Below are positions 34,239 through 42,582 of a stretch of DNA of 64,000 bases, one piece after another. The position numbers and the translations under genes are program-made. Location: positions 555,501 through 619,500 of the forward strand of contig NZ_JACGXA010000001.1 in NCBI RefSeq assembly GCF_014138045.1, given 5' to 3'. The notes under the pieces are model-generated. The model did not search any database, had not been told where the DNA came from, and saw only the letters and a program-made list of their open reading frames with translations. How positions within the stretch are numbered: the first letter of the stretch is position 1; each line of letters begins with the position of its first letter. The stretch is from Nocardioides ginsengisegetis (lineage in GTDB: Bacteria; Actinomycetota; Actinomycetes; Propionibacteriales; Nocardioidaceae).

Positions 34239-35569
34239 GCGCCGCAGTCGTGACCGAGCAGGACAGCCCGGGAGAGGTCGACGTCGTCGACGTCCGCGAC
34301 CGGGCCGACGTCCGGCGCCAGGTCAAGCTCGTCGTGGTCTTCGCGATCGTGGCCGCGCTGCTGCTGTGGTTCGCGCTCGACATCAACGACCCGACGGTCA
34401 AGTACATCACCGGTGAGCGGGTCACCGCCGACGACCGGGGCACCGAGCTCAACGGCCTCAACCTCGTGTGGGGCTGCCTGGGCATCTCGGTGATCGCGCT
34501 GCTGCTGGCCGCGGTCAACCGGATCCCGCGCGGGGTCCTCGGGACCGTCATCTCGATCCTCGTCGGCATCGCCTTCTTCGTGGGCTTCATCGTCTGGTCC
34601 TATGCCGACCAGACGACGCTGGTCATCGCCAACCCCCTGCCCGGCACGGTCAAGCTCGCCACACCCCTGGTGTTCGGCGCCCTGGCCGGCTGCCTGTGCG
34701 AGCGCGCCGGCGTCATCAACATCGCCATCGAGGGCCAGTTCCTCACCGGCGCCTTCTTCGCCTCGGTCTTCTCCAGCATGTTCTACAGCGCCGAGATGGG
34801 CCTGGTCGGCGGCATCCTCGCCGGCGTCGCCATCGCCTCGCTGCTGGCCGTCTTCGCGATGCGCTACCACGTCAACCAGGTCGTGCTGGGCGTCGTGCTG
34901 ATCGCGCTGGCGACCGGTCTGACGAGCTTCCTCCTCAGCCAGATCCCCGACGACCCGAAGATCAAGGGCTACCTCAACGAGCCGCTGATCCTCGCGCCGA
35001 TGCCGGACGCCAACATGCCGATCCTGTCGCCGGTCGCGGAGACGCTGACGAAGATCCCCGTGCTCGGTCCGACGCTGTTCAACCAGACGCTGCTCGTCTA
35101 CATCATGTACGTCTCGGTCGTCTTCGTGACCGTGCTGATGTTCCAGACCAAGTGGGGCCTGCGGGTCCGCTCGGTCGGCGAGCACCCCAAGGCCGCCGAC
35201 ACCGTCGGCATCAAGGTCAACCGGGTGCGCTGGCAGGCCGTCCTCCTGGGCGGCGTGTTCGCCGGCCTCGGTGGCGCATGGTTCACCGTCGGCTCGACCG
35301 GGTCCTTCGACCAGGACGCCTCGGCCGGCAACGGCTTCATCGCGCTGGCCGCGGTGATCATGGGCCGCTGGCACCCCGTGTGGGCGTCGCTGTCCGCGCT
35401 GTTCTTCGGCTTCATGTGGACCCTGCAGAGCCAGCTGGCCTTCCTCGGGAAGATGCCGCCGGAGCTGCTGCGCGCTTCCCCGTACCTCGCCACGATCATC
35501 GCGGTCGCCGGTTTCGTCGGTCGGGTCCGCCCGCCGGCCGCCGACGGCGAGCCCTACACCAAGAGCTGA
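34235..35569 (+). CDS. Nucleoside ABC transporter permease 2
   Basis: Second permease of 444 residues, same family as its neighbour but only distantly alike. An N-terminal helix near 32-50 is followed by about nine more. Core motifs: LATPLVFGALAGCLCERAGVINIAIEGQFLTGAF and MRYHVNQVVLGVVLIALATGL, then SVGEHPKAADTVGIKV, a cytosolic loop typical of BMP-type permeases. The ATG at 34235 overlaps permease 1. Ends 4 bases before cdd, placing nucleoside uptake and breakdown in one transcript. Confidence 0.92.
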   Translation: MSAAVVTEQDSPGEVDVVDVRDRADVRRQVKLVVVFAIVAALLLWFALDINDPTVKYITGERVTADDRGTELNGLNLVWGCLGISVIALLLAAVNRIPRGVLGTVISILVGIAFFVGFIVWSYADQTTLVIANPLPGTVKLATPLVFGALAGCLCERAGVINIAIEGQFLTGAFFASVFSSMFYSAEMGLVGGILAGVAIASLLAVFAMRYHVNQVVLGVVLIALATGLTSFLLSQIPDDPKIKGYLNEPLILAPMPDANMPILSPVAETLTKIPVLGPTLFNQTLLVYIMYVSVVFVTVLMFQTKWGLRVRSVGEHPKAADTVGIKVNRVRWQAVLLGGVFAGLGGAWFTVGSTGSFDQDASAGNGFIALAAVIMGRWHPVWASLSALFFGFMWTLQSQLAFLGKMPPELLRASPYLATIIAVAGFVGRVRPPAADGEPYTKS

Positions 35570-35573
35570 CGAC

Positions 35574-35984
35574 GTGCCGGACACAGGGCCCGCCGTCGGC
35601 GACGTCGACTGGGACGAGCTCAAGGCCGCGGCGGTGGTGGTCGCCGCCCGCGCCTACGCGCCCTACAGCAAGTTCCACGTCGGCGCCGCGGCGCTGGCCG
35701 ACGACGGGCGCCTGCTGGTCGGCTGCAACGTCGAGAACGCGGCGTACGGCGTCGTGCTGTGTGCGGAGTGCGGGGTCGTCTCGCAGCTGCACGCAACGGG
35801 CGGCGGGCGGTTGACGCACTTCGTGTGCGTCAACGGCGCCGGTGACGTGATCATGCCGTGCGGCCGCTGCCGCCAGCTGCTGTTCGAGCAGGGCGGGCGC
35901 GACCTGCTGCTGCTGACCGTGTCGGGCGTGCGCCGGATGGACGAGGTCCTCCCCGACGCGTTCGGGCCCGACGACCTGACCTGA
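35574..35984 (+). CDS. cdd: Cytidine deaminase
   Basis: Zinc enzyme of 136 residues that deaminates cytidine and deoxycytidine to uridine and deoxyuridine. Zinc site: C63-A-E65 (catalytic glutamate) and P-C96-G-R-C99. CNVENAAYG at 51-59 binds the ribose. This is the homotetrameric short form. The GTG start at 35574 follows 4 bases after the transporter stop. It feeds the pyrimidine phosphorylase encoded next. Confidence 0.95.
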   Translation: MPDTGPAVGDVDWDELKAAAVVVAARAYAPYSKFHVGAAALADDGRLLVGCNVENAAYGVVLCAECGVVSQLHATGGGRLTHFVCVNGAGDVIMPCGRCRQLLFEQGGRDLLLLTVSGVRRMDEVLPDAFGPDDLT

Positions 35985-36004
35985 ACCACCTTCGAGAGGG
36001 AACC

Positions 36005-37291
36005 ATGCCGCAGCACGACGCCGTCGAGGTGATCCTGGCCAAGCGTGACCGGGCCGAGCTGAGCGACAGCCAGATCGACTGGGTGATCGACGCCTACACG
36101 CGCGGTGCCGTCGACGACGCGCAGATGTCCGCGCTGGCGATGGCCATCCTGCTCAACGGGATGAACCGCCGCGAGATCTCGCGCTGGACCGACGCGATGA
36201 TCGCGTCGGGGGAGCGGATGGACTTCTCCACGCTGTCCCGCCCGACCGCCGACAAGCACTCCACCGGCGGCGTGGGGGACAAGATCACCCTGCCGCTGGC
36301 ACCACTCGTCGCCGCGTGCGGCGTGGCGGTCCCGCAGCTCTCGGGCCGCGGCCTGGGCCACACCGGTGGCACCCTCGACAAGCTCGAGTCGATCCCGGGC
36401 TGGCGCGCGCTGCTGAGCAACGACGAGATGTTCGCCCAGCTCGAGTCGGTAGGCGCGGTCATCTGTGCCGCCGGCGACGGGCTCGCCCCGGCCGACAAGA
36501 AGCTCTACGCGCTGCGTGACGTGACCGGCACCGTCGAGGCGATCCCGCTGATCGCCTCCTCGATCATGTCCAAGAAGATCGCCGAGGGCACGGGCTCGCT
36601 GGTGCTCGACGTCAAGGTCGGGACCGGCGCCTTCATGAAGGACGTCGACCGGGCCCGCGAGCTGGCCTCGACGATGGTCTCGCTCGGCCAGGACGCCGGG
36701 CTGCGCACGGTCGCGCTGCTCACCGACATGTCCACCCCGCTGGGCCACACCGCCGGCAACGCGATCGAGGTCGCCGAGTCGGTCGAGGTCCTCGCCGGTG
36801 GCGGCCCGGCCGACGTCGTCGAGCTGACCCTGGCCCTGGCCCGCGAGATGCTCGCCGGTGCCGGCGTGACCGACGTCGACCCGGCCGAGGTGCTCGCCTC
36901 CGGCCGCGCCATGGACTCCTGGAAGGCGATGATCCGCGCCCAGGACGGTGACCCCGACGCCCCGATGGCGACCGCGCGCGAGTCGCACGTCGTGGCCGCG
37001 CCGGCCTCCGGGGTGCTCACCCGTCTCGACGCGATGGCCGTCGGCATGGCCGCCTGGCGCCTCGGCGCCGGCCGCGCCAAGGCGGGCGACGCCGTGCAGG
37101 ACGGTGCGGGTGTCATCTGGCACGCGCGCCCCGGCGACGACGTCACCGAAGGCGCGCCGCTGTTCACGCTGCTCACCGACGAGCCGGAGCGCTTCGAGCG
37201 GGCCCTGGCCTCGCTCGACGGCGGCTACGACATCTCGCCCGCCGGATCAACGTACACGCCGGGCCCGCTGGTCATCGACCGGATCGCCTGA
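36005..37291 (+). CDS. deoA: Thymidine/pyrimidine-nucleoside phosphorylase
   Basis: Phosphorylase of 428 residues splitting thymidine or deoxyuridine (and possibly uridine) to base and (deoxy)ribose 1-phosphate. Conserved: DKHSTGGVGDK (phosphate loop, about 80-90), SGRGLGHTGGTLDKLESIPG and a C-terminal barrel-sandwich domain (about 330-428, ESHVVAAPASGVLTRLDA). Its length fits the family (about 430). The ATG at 36005 has GAGAGGG upstream. Same operon as cdd and the transporter. deoC for the next step lies 8 kb away on the other strand. Confidence 0.95.
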   Translation: MPQHDAVEVILAKRDRAELSDSQIDWVIDAYTRGAVDDAQMSALAMAILLNGMNRREISRWTDAMIASGERMDFSTLSRPTADKHSTGGVGDKITLPLAPLVAACGVAVPQLSGRGLGHTGGTLDKLESIPGWRALLSNDEMFAQLESVGAVICAAGDGLAPADKKLYALRDVTGTVEAIPLIASSIMSKKIAEGTGSLVLDVKVGTGAFMKDVDRARELASTMVSLGQDAGLRTVALLTDMSTPLGHTAGNAIEVAESVEVLAGGGPADVVELTLALAREMLAGAGVTDVDPAEVLASGRAMDSWKAMIRAQDGDPDAPMATARESHVVAAPASGVLTRLDAMAVGMAAWRLGAGRAKAGDAVQDGAGVIWHARPGDDVTEGAPLFTLLTDEPERFERALASLDGGYDISPAGSTYTPGPLVIDRIA

Positions 37292-37357
37292 CCGCGGGCA
37301 CACCGGGGCCACACATTCATCGCCCCGTTTCGCCGGTCGGCGATCTAGAGTGAGCGC

Positions 37358-38218
37358 ATGAGCGAAGGGCACGACGGATCGAGCGCGTCCTTGGGCGCCC
37401 TCCCGCCGGGGACCCATCTGTGCGCCTTCCACCGCGACCCCGGGGAGCTGACCAGGATCGCCGCCACGTTCGTCGGGCACGGCCTCTCCGCCGGCGACCA
37501 GCTGCTCTACGTCACGACCGACGACGGCGCCCAGGCGCTCCTCGACGCTCTCCCGGACCTGGCTGCCCGCGACGCCGTCGCCTCCGGGCAGCTCCGACTC
37601 CTCTCGTTCGCAGACGCCTACGGCACCCGTCGGCCCGACGACCTCGACGCGGTTGCGGACGGCTTCCGGGCCGCGGCCGACCAGGCCCGCAAGGACGGCT
37701 TTCCGGGGCTGCGAGTGGCCGCCGAGATGGACGACCTGGCTCCGCTGCTCGGGTCCTCCGAGGAGGCCCTCAACTGGGAGCGCCTCTGCACGGGCCTGCA
37801 GCGCGAGCTGGGCGTGAGCTCGGTGTGCCTCTACGACGCCGGCACCCTCGACGAGGAATACCGGGAGCTGCTCACGCGTGAGCACGCCGGCCTCGCCCCC
37901 GAGGTGGCGGAGAGCCCGCTGGCCAGGTTCCTGGCCGTGGACGAGCCCTGGGGCGTCCGGATCAGTGGTGAGGTCGACATCTCCAACCACGAGCTGCTCC
38001 ACCGGGTGCTCGTGTCGCGCGCGGCCGTCATGCCCCGGATGCACGTCGACCTGCACGGACTGGCCTTCGCCGACCTCGGCACCGTGTCCCGGCTGCGCTC
38101 GGTCGCGGCGAGCCTGCCCGAGACCGGGTGGCTGGCGCTGCACGGTGTCCCGGCCGTCGTCCGACGCATCCTGGACGTCGCAGGACTCCACCACGACCGA
38201 TTGAGGCTGGAGTCATGA
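37358..38218 (+). CDS. MEDS-STAS signalling protein
   Basis: Cytosolic protein of 286 residues. Residues about 15-175 form a MEDS (MEthanogen/methylotroph, DcmR Sensory) domain: THLCAFHRDPGELTRIAATFVGHGLSAGDQLLYVT and a central RVAAEMDDLA. Residues about 192-283 look like a STAS anti-sigma-antagonist domain (WGVRISGEVDISNHELLHRVL, MHVDLHGLAFADLGTVSRLRSVA); the usual phosphorylated serine position appears as A/D in LAFADLG. It overlaps the next gene by 4 bases, so the STAS and HATPase parts may form a partner-switching pair. The signal is unknown. It has its own 66-base upstream interval after deoA. Confidence 0.78.
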   Translation: MSEGHDGSSASLGALPPGTHLCAFHRDPGELTRIAATFVGHGLSAGDQLLYVTTDDGAQALLDALPDLAARDAVASGQLRLLSFADAYGTRRPDDLDAVADGFRAAADQARKDGFPGLRVAAEMDDLAPLLGSSEEALNWERLCTGLQRELGVSSVCLYDAGTLDEEYRELLTREHAGLAPEVAESPLARFLAVDEPWGVRISGEVDISNHELLHRVLVSRAAVMPRMHVDLHGLAFADLGTVSRLRSVAASLPETGWLALHGVPAVVRRILDVAGLHHDRLRLES

Positions 38219-39138
38219 GCCCGTCTCCCGCCACGCACACGTCCCTGTTCTACGGCGACGCCCAGCAGTACGCCGCCGGTGCCGGCGCGTTCCTCCGCGA
38301 GGGGCTCGGCAAGGGGCACCGGGGCCTGGTCATGGCGCCCCCGCGTCGCGTCGACGCGCTGCGGGCCGTCCTGGGTCGGGATGCCGATGAGGTCAGGTTC
38401 GTCGAGGACACGGTCGCCTATGCGCCCCAGTGGAATGCCTACCGCGTCCTGATCGACTTCGCGGCCGATGCGCCCGGCGTCCGGTCGTCGGTGATCGCCG
38501 AGCAGACGCTGGTCGAGCGGACACCGGCCGAGCTGCTCGACTACCGACGGCTCGAGGCGGCCGTCAACGTCGTGTTCGCCGAGCACGACGTCGACCTGCT
38601 CTGCCCCTACGACGCGGGCTCGCTCCCGCCCCACCTGCTCGAGATCGGCTGGCGCACCCACGGCGCCGTGCGCGCCATGGACGGCCCGGAGCCCAACGCC
38701 AGCTTCGACGATCCGCGTGACCTGCTCGCCGACCTGGCCAGGGTCGTCCCACCGCCCCCGGGGGCCATCACGCTCGACTGCGCATCCCGCGCCGACGTCG
38801 CCGCTGCGCGACGGCTGGTCCACGCGCGTGGCACTGCGGCCGGCCTCGATTCCACTGTGGTCGACGACGTGGCGCTGGCCGTGACCGAGGTGCTGACCAA
38901 CGCCCTGCTGCACGGCGCACCACCCGTCCGGCTGCACATGTACGACGAGGGAGCCACCTGGGTCTGCCACGTCCACGACGGCGGCCGGGGGCCGCTGGAC
39001 CCGCTCACGGGCGTGCTGCCACCGGCCGAGCCCTCGGACCACGGCTACGGGCTGTGGCTGGCGCGGCAGCTGTGCACCGCCGTCGACGTCGGCAACGACC
39101 GCTCCGGCACCCACGTCCGGCTCCACACCCGACGGTGA
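38215..39138 (+). CDS. MEDS-HATPase (RsbW-like) signalling protein
   Basis: Cytosolic protein of 307 residues. A MEDS sensory domain (about 8-170, with AGAGAFLREGLGKGHRGLVMAPP) is joined to a serine-kinase-type HATPase domain (about 185-300): N box EVLTNALLHG, G1 box DGGRGPLDP and G2 box GYGLWLARQL. The HATPase lacks a phosphoacceptor histidine and resembles RsbW/SpoIIAB anti-sigma kinases. Co-translated with the MEDS-STAS gene, it could phosphorylate or bind a STAS or sigma partner. Ends at an inverted repeat facing the convergent MaoC gene. Confidence 0.78.
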   Translation: MSPSPATHTSLFYGDAQQYAAGAGAFLREGLGKGHRGLVMAPPRRVDALRAVLGRDADEVRFVEDTVAYAPQWNAYRVLIDFAADAPGVRSSVIAEQTLVERTPAELLDYRRLEAAVNVVFAEHDVDLLCPYDAGSLPPHLLEIGWRTHGAVRAMDGPEPNASFDDPRDLLADLARVVPPPPGAITLDCASRADVAAARRLVHARGTAAGLDSTVVDDVALAVTEVLTNALLHGAPPVRLHMYDEGATWVCHVHDGGRGPLDPLTGVLPPAEPSDHGYGLWLARQLCTAVDVGNDRSGTHVRLHTRR

Positions 39139-39141
39139 CGC

Positions 39142-39189
39142 CGCTCCACCATGAGAAGTGACGCTGCGACACCTTCACATGGTGGAGCG
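39142..39189. terminator. Convergent inverted repeat
   Basis: CGCTCCACCATG pairs with CATGGTGGAGCG across a 24-base loop, with a further GGTGAC/GTCACC extension after a 3-base bulge. It lies between the ends of the MEDS-HATPase and MaoC genes, fitting a bidirectional terminator. The loop is long, so a repeat element is also possible. Confidence 0.55.
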
Positions 39190-39203
39190 TCACCACCACA
39201 CCC

Positions 39204-39656
39204 TCACGGCAGCAGCAGGACGACGCTCTCCGCGACGCACGCCGGCTTGGACTCGCCGTCGATCTCGATGACGTGCTTGAGGGTGAGCTGCTTGCCGGCG
39301 GGCAGGTCGGTGACCTCGCCGACGGTGATGGTGCTGCGGATCCGCGAGCCGACCCGGACCGGGTTGGGGAAGCGGACCTTGTTGACGCCGTAGTTGAGCT
39401 TGGCGCCGGGGGTCTCGAGGGAGAAGACGGTGCTGCCGAGCCACGGGACGAGCGAGAGGGTGAGGTAGCCGTGGGCGATCGTGCCGCCGAACGGGCCGTC
39501 CTTCGCGCGCTCCACGTCGACGTGGATCCACTGGTGGTCACCGGTCGCCTCGGCGAACTGGTCGACGCGCTCCTGGTCGATCGTCACCCACTCGGAGGTG
39601 CCGAGCTCCTCGCCGGTCGCGGCCGCGACCTCGTCCAGGGTGGTGAACACGCGCAT
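39204..39656 (-). CDS. MaoC-family (R)-specific enoyl-CoA hydratase
   Basis: Hot-dog-fold dehydratase of 150 residues. The hydratase-2 motif ATGDHQWIHVD followed by GTIAHGYLTLSL supplies the catalytic aspartate and histidine. It hydrates trans-2-enoyl-CoA to (R)-3-hydroxyacyl-CoA, linking beta-oxidation to polyester or mycolate-like lipid synthesis. It is 53 bases from the divergent add gene and convergent with the MEDS pair; no fatty-acid gene is adjacent, so the pathway is uncertain. ATG at 39656. Confidence 0.85.
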   Translation of the reverse strand: MRVFTTLDEVAAATGEELGTSEWVTIDQERVDQFAEATGDHQWIHVDVERAKDGPFGGTIAHGYLTLSLVPWLGSTVFSLETPGAKLNYGVNKVRFPNPVRVGSRIRSTITVGEVTDLPAGKQLTLKHVIEIDGESKPACVAESVVLLLP

Positions 39657-39709
39657 GTTGACTCCGTCTCTTTCGGTCAGCAGGCGGGCCTCGATGGAAG
39701 GATGAGGCC

Positions 39710-40816
39710 ATGAACGCCTCCACGACGGAACCTACCGTCCCCACCCGTGACCAGGTCCTGCGGGCGCCGAAGGTGCTGCTGCACGACCACCTCGACGGAG
39801 GGCTACGCCCCGCCACGGTCCTCGAGCTCGCCGCGGAGATCGGCCACGAGCTCCCGGCGAATGACGCGGAGTCGCTGGGCCGGTGGTTCCAGGAGGCGAG
39901 CGACTCGGGCTCCCTGGAGCGCTACCTCGAGACCTTCGACCACACCGTGGCGGTCATGCAGAACGGCCCGGCCATCACCCGCGTGGCCCGCGAGTGCGTC
40001 GAGGACCTCGTCGCCGACGGGGTGGTGTACGCCGAGGTGCGCTACGCCCCCGAGCAGCACGTCGAGCAGGGGATGACCCTCGACGAGGTCGTGGCGGCCG
40101 TGCAGCAGGGCTTCGACGAGGGAACGGCCGCAGCCGGTGGCCGGATCGTCGTACGCCAGCTGCTGACCGCGATGCGCCACCAGGCCCGCTCCATGGAGAT
40201 CGCCGAGCTGGCCGTGGCGTGGCGCGACCGCGGCGTCGCCGGGTTCGACATCGCCGGCGCGGAGGCCGGCTTCCCTCCCACCCGCCACCTCGACGCCTTC
40301 GAGTACCTCCAGCGCGAGAACTCCCACTTCACCATCCACGCCGGCGAGGCCTTCGGCCTGCCGTCCATCTGGCAGGCGATCCAGTGGTGCGGCGCCGACC
40401 GGCTCGGCCACGGGGTCCGGATCATCGACGACATCAAGGTGGCCGAGGACGGGACCGTCGAGCTGGGCCGGCTGGCCGCCTACGTCCGCGACCAGCGGAT
40501 CCCGCTCGAGATGTGCCCCGCCTCCAACATCCAGACGGGCGCCGCGACCTCGATCGCCGAGCACCCGATCGGGCTGCTGACGCGGCTGCGCTTCCGGGTC
40601 ACCGTCAACACCGACAACCGGCTGATGAGCCAGACCTCGATGACCGACGAGATGTGGTCGCTGGTCGAGGCGTTCGGCTACACCCTGGACGACCTGCGCT
40701 GGTTCACCATCAACGCCATGAAGTCGGCCTTCCTGCCCTTCGACGAACGGCTCGCGATCATCGACGAGGTCGTCAAGCCCGGCTACGCGGCGTTGTCGGC
40801 GTTGTCGGCGTCATGA
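39710..40816 (+). CDS. add: Adenosine deaminase
   Basis: Zinc enzyme of 368 residues converting adenosine and deoxyadenosine to inosine and deoxyinosine. Active-site segments: LLHDHLDGG (zinc HxH), [16 protein letters not shown] and [11 protein letters not shown] (zinc aspartate; relatives usually have NTDDP). The C-terminus ends in a short duplicated ALSALSAS encoded by a tandem GCGTTGTCG repeat. ATG at 39710. It overlaps a DUF3592 gene by 4 bases. Inosine would pass to the purine nucleoside phosphorylase encoded at 51889-52701. Confidence 0.94.
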   Translation: MNASTTEPTVPTRDQVLRAPKVLLHDHLDGGLRPATVLELAAEIGHELPANDAESLGRWFQEASDSGSLERYLETFDHTVAVMQNGPAITRVARECVEDLVADGVVYAEVRYAPEQHVEQGMTLDEVVAAVQQGFDEGTAAAGGRIVVRQLLTAMRHQARSMEIAELAVAWRDRGVAGFDIAGAEAGFPPTRHLDAFEYLQRENSHFTIHAGEAFGLPSIWQAIQWCGADRLGHGVRIIDDIKVAEDGTVELGRLAAYVRDQRIPLEMCPASNIQTGAATSIAEHPIGLLTRLRFRVTVNTDNRLMSQTSMTDEMWSLVEAFGYTLDDLRWFTINAMKSAFLPFDERLAIIDEVVKPGYAALSALSAS

Positions 40817-41283
40817 CCCTCCACCCCGGGCCCGGTTACCTCACGCTGGCCGCCGCCGTCGTCGCGCTGGTGCTGGGGCTCGGGTTCGTGGTGCGGGGCT
40901 TCCTCCAGCGACGGGCGGCGACGGCCTTCGCGGACCGGGCCGTGGCGACGACGGCCGTGGTGACCGCCGTGCATCCCAAGGACGTCGCCGTCGCGGGGGA
41001 GCCGCTGACGATCTACTTCACCGAGGTCCGCTTCACCGTGGACGGCCAGGAGATCGAGACCGACACCATCACCGGCATCGAGCCGCCGACCCCGCGGGTC
41101 GACGACGAGGTGACGGTCCGCTACGACCCGAGGCGGCCGCGGCGCGTCGAGCTCGCCGACGTGGAGGGTGAGGCCCACGGCGCCGGCCTCACGTCGTTCG
41201 CGATCGCGCGGGTCCTGCTCGCCCTCGCCCTGCTCCTGCCGGCGGCATGGGGCGTGCTGACCCTCGTGGTGTTCACGGGCTGA
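40813..41283 (+). CDS. DUF3592 membrane protein
   Basis: Two-helix membrane protein of 156 residues (helices about 9-28 and 130-152) around a beta-rich domain. [30 protein letters not shown] and [17 protein letters not shown] match the DUF3592 pattern of short beta-domains on the membrane. Function is unknown. The ATGA overlap with add means co-translation but does not reveal its role. The end overlaps the convergent papain-like gene by 11 bases. Confidence 0.7.
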   Translation: MTLHPGPGYLTLAAAVVALVLGLGFVVRGFLQRRAATAFADRAVATTAVVTAVHPKDVAVAGEPLTIYFTEVRFTVDGQEIETDTITGIEPPTPRVDDEVTVRYDPRRPRRVELADVEGEAHGAGLTSFAIARVLLALALLLPAAWGVLTLVVFTG

Positions 41284-41878
41284 CGACCAACCACGCCTGG
41301 TCCCAGCCGGCCAGCCCCAGCCGGTGGGTCGCGAACGCAGCACGGTCCACGTCGACGAGCGCCCCGGCGGCCGGCTCGTAGCAGCGCAGCCGTCCCTGGA
41401 CCTCGCCCAGGACGAGCACCACGTGCCGCGGCAGCCAGGCATTGCCGACGTACAGCGCGGCCGGCCGGTGGCCGGAGGTGGCGGCGACCAGGTCGTCGTA
41501 CACCTCGGCTCCGGAGGTCCGGACCTGGTGGACCTCGTAGCGGACGGCCGAGTGGCCGGGCCCTGACGTGGCAGAGAGCTGGTGGGCCACCGCCCACGGC
41601 GGCGTCCCGATCGCGCGCGGCCACGGCAGCTGGAGGTGGCCGGCCGCGTCCACCATCCCGGTCACGCGCTCGTGCATCCCGAGCACCTCGTAGCGGAACC
41701 GGCTGGCCACCGTGCCCGGCAGCGCGAAGCCGGTGCCGGGGTGGCGGCCGGTCGCCACGAGCGCGGCGTACGCCGGGTCGAGGAGCATCCGCGCCACGAC
41801 CAGCACGGACGCGCCGCACGAGCGCTGGTCCGGCTGCGCCAGGCGCTCCCGGAACAGCTCCGCGCCGGCGTCGGTCAC
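41273..41878 (-). CDS. Papain-like (C39-type fold) protein
   Basis: Predicted cytosolic protein of 201 residues with a papain-like layout: Q18-R-S-C21-G (oxyanion glutamine and nucleophile), H152 in PRHVVLVLGEVQG, and E168 in CYEPAAG where relatives have aspartate. No signal peptide or ABC domain is attached, so it is not a bacteriocin transporter. Function unknown; a peptidase or acyltransferase is possible. GTG start at 41878, 5 bases after the stop of the kinase-like gene on the same strand, so the two form an operon. Confidence 0.6.
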   Translation of the reverse strand: MTDAGAELFRERLAQPDQRSCGASVLVVARMLLDPAYAALVATGRHPGTGFALPGTVASRFRYEVLGMHERVTGMVDAAGHLQLPWPRAIGTPPWAVAHQLSATSGPGHSAVRYEVHQVRTSGAEVYDDLVAATSGHRPAALYVGNAWLPRHVVLVLGEVQGRLRCYEPAAGALVDVDRAAFATHRLGLAGWDQAWLVVSP

Positions 41879-41882
41879 CGGG

Positions 41883-42512
41883 TCACCAGGGGACGTCGGT
41901 CGCCGCGAGGTCGCGCAGCGCGTGGTAGGCCTCGTCGGGGGTGACGGCGACGCAGCCACGCTCGACCGCACCCGCCACCACCCGCCGCTGGTCGGCCAGC
42001 AGCGCCAGGCCGCGGCGGACCAGCACCAGCGGCGGCTTGCGGTGCTCGCGCAGGTCGCGGGTCAGCCGCCGCCAGAACGTGACGACGGGATGCTGGCGCA
42101 CGCAGTAGGCCGCGGCGAGCAGCCCGGCGTCGCGGCAGGGCCCGACGACCTCCTGGGCGAAGATCCCCTCGGCCACGAAGAGCTCGTGGCCCTCGAGGTC
42201 GAGCTTCTGCCAGCCGCAGCGACCGTCGTGGGCGATGTCGTAGACCGGCACCTCGGCGACGCCGTCGCGGCACAGGTCGGTGATGGCGGCCATCGCGTCC
42301 TCCGGCAGCCAGGACTCCGGGACGTCCCAGTCGACGAGCCCGGCGTTGGCGCCCTCGGTGATGCGGGGGAGCGTGGGGTCGTCGCCGCTCTTGTAGAAGT
42401 CGTCGAGGCGCAGCACCGGCAGGCCGATCCGGTGAGCGAGACGGGACTTCCCGGCCCCGGAGGGGCCGGCGAGGACGATCACCCGGGCGCGCACCGGGAC
42501 ATTCTGCCCCAA
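41883..42512 (-). CDS. Uridine-kinase-like P-loop protein
   Basis: P-loop kinase-fold protein of 209 residues. Walker A AGPSGAGKS near 15-23, then LRLDDFYKSGDDPTLP, which resembles the uridine kinase DDFY motif, and a lid region with DIAHDGRCGW. It lacks the full uridine kinase C-terminus. It may phosphorylate a nucleoside or a related alcohol. Its location in a nucleoside gene region supports this but does not prove it. ATG at 42512; a GTG at 42500 is possible. It precedes the papain-like gene. Confidence 0.72.
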   Translation of the reverse strand: MGQNVPVRARVIVLAGPSGAGKSRLAHRIGLPVLRLDDFYKSGDDPTLPRITEGANAGLVDWDVPESWLPEDAMAAITDLCRDGVAEVPVYDIAHDGRCGWQKLDLEGHELFVAEGIFAQEVVGPCRDAGLLAAAYCVRQHPVVTFWRRLTRDLREHRKPPLVLVRRGLALLADQRRVVAGAVERGCVAVTPDEAYHALRDLAATDVPW

Positions 42513-42531
42513 TCCGCACCCCCGGCACGAC

Positions 42532-42562
42532 GACGGCCCCGGCAGGATCTGCCGGGGCCGTC
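42532..42562 (-). terminator. Terminator of the deoC-aldehyde dehydrogenase operon
   Basis: GACGGCCCCGGCAG pairs with CTGCCGGGGCCGTC across GAT. It lies 21 bases past the stop at 42583 on the minus strand. Confidence 0.8.
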
Positions 42563-42582
42563 GGTCGTGCGGGGTGGATCGG

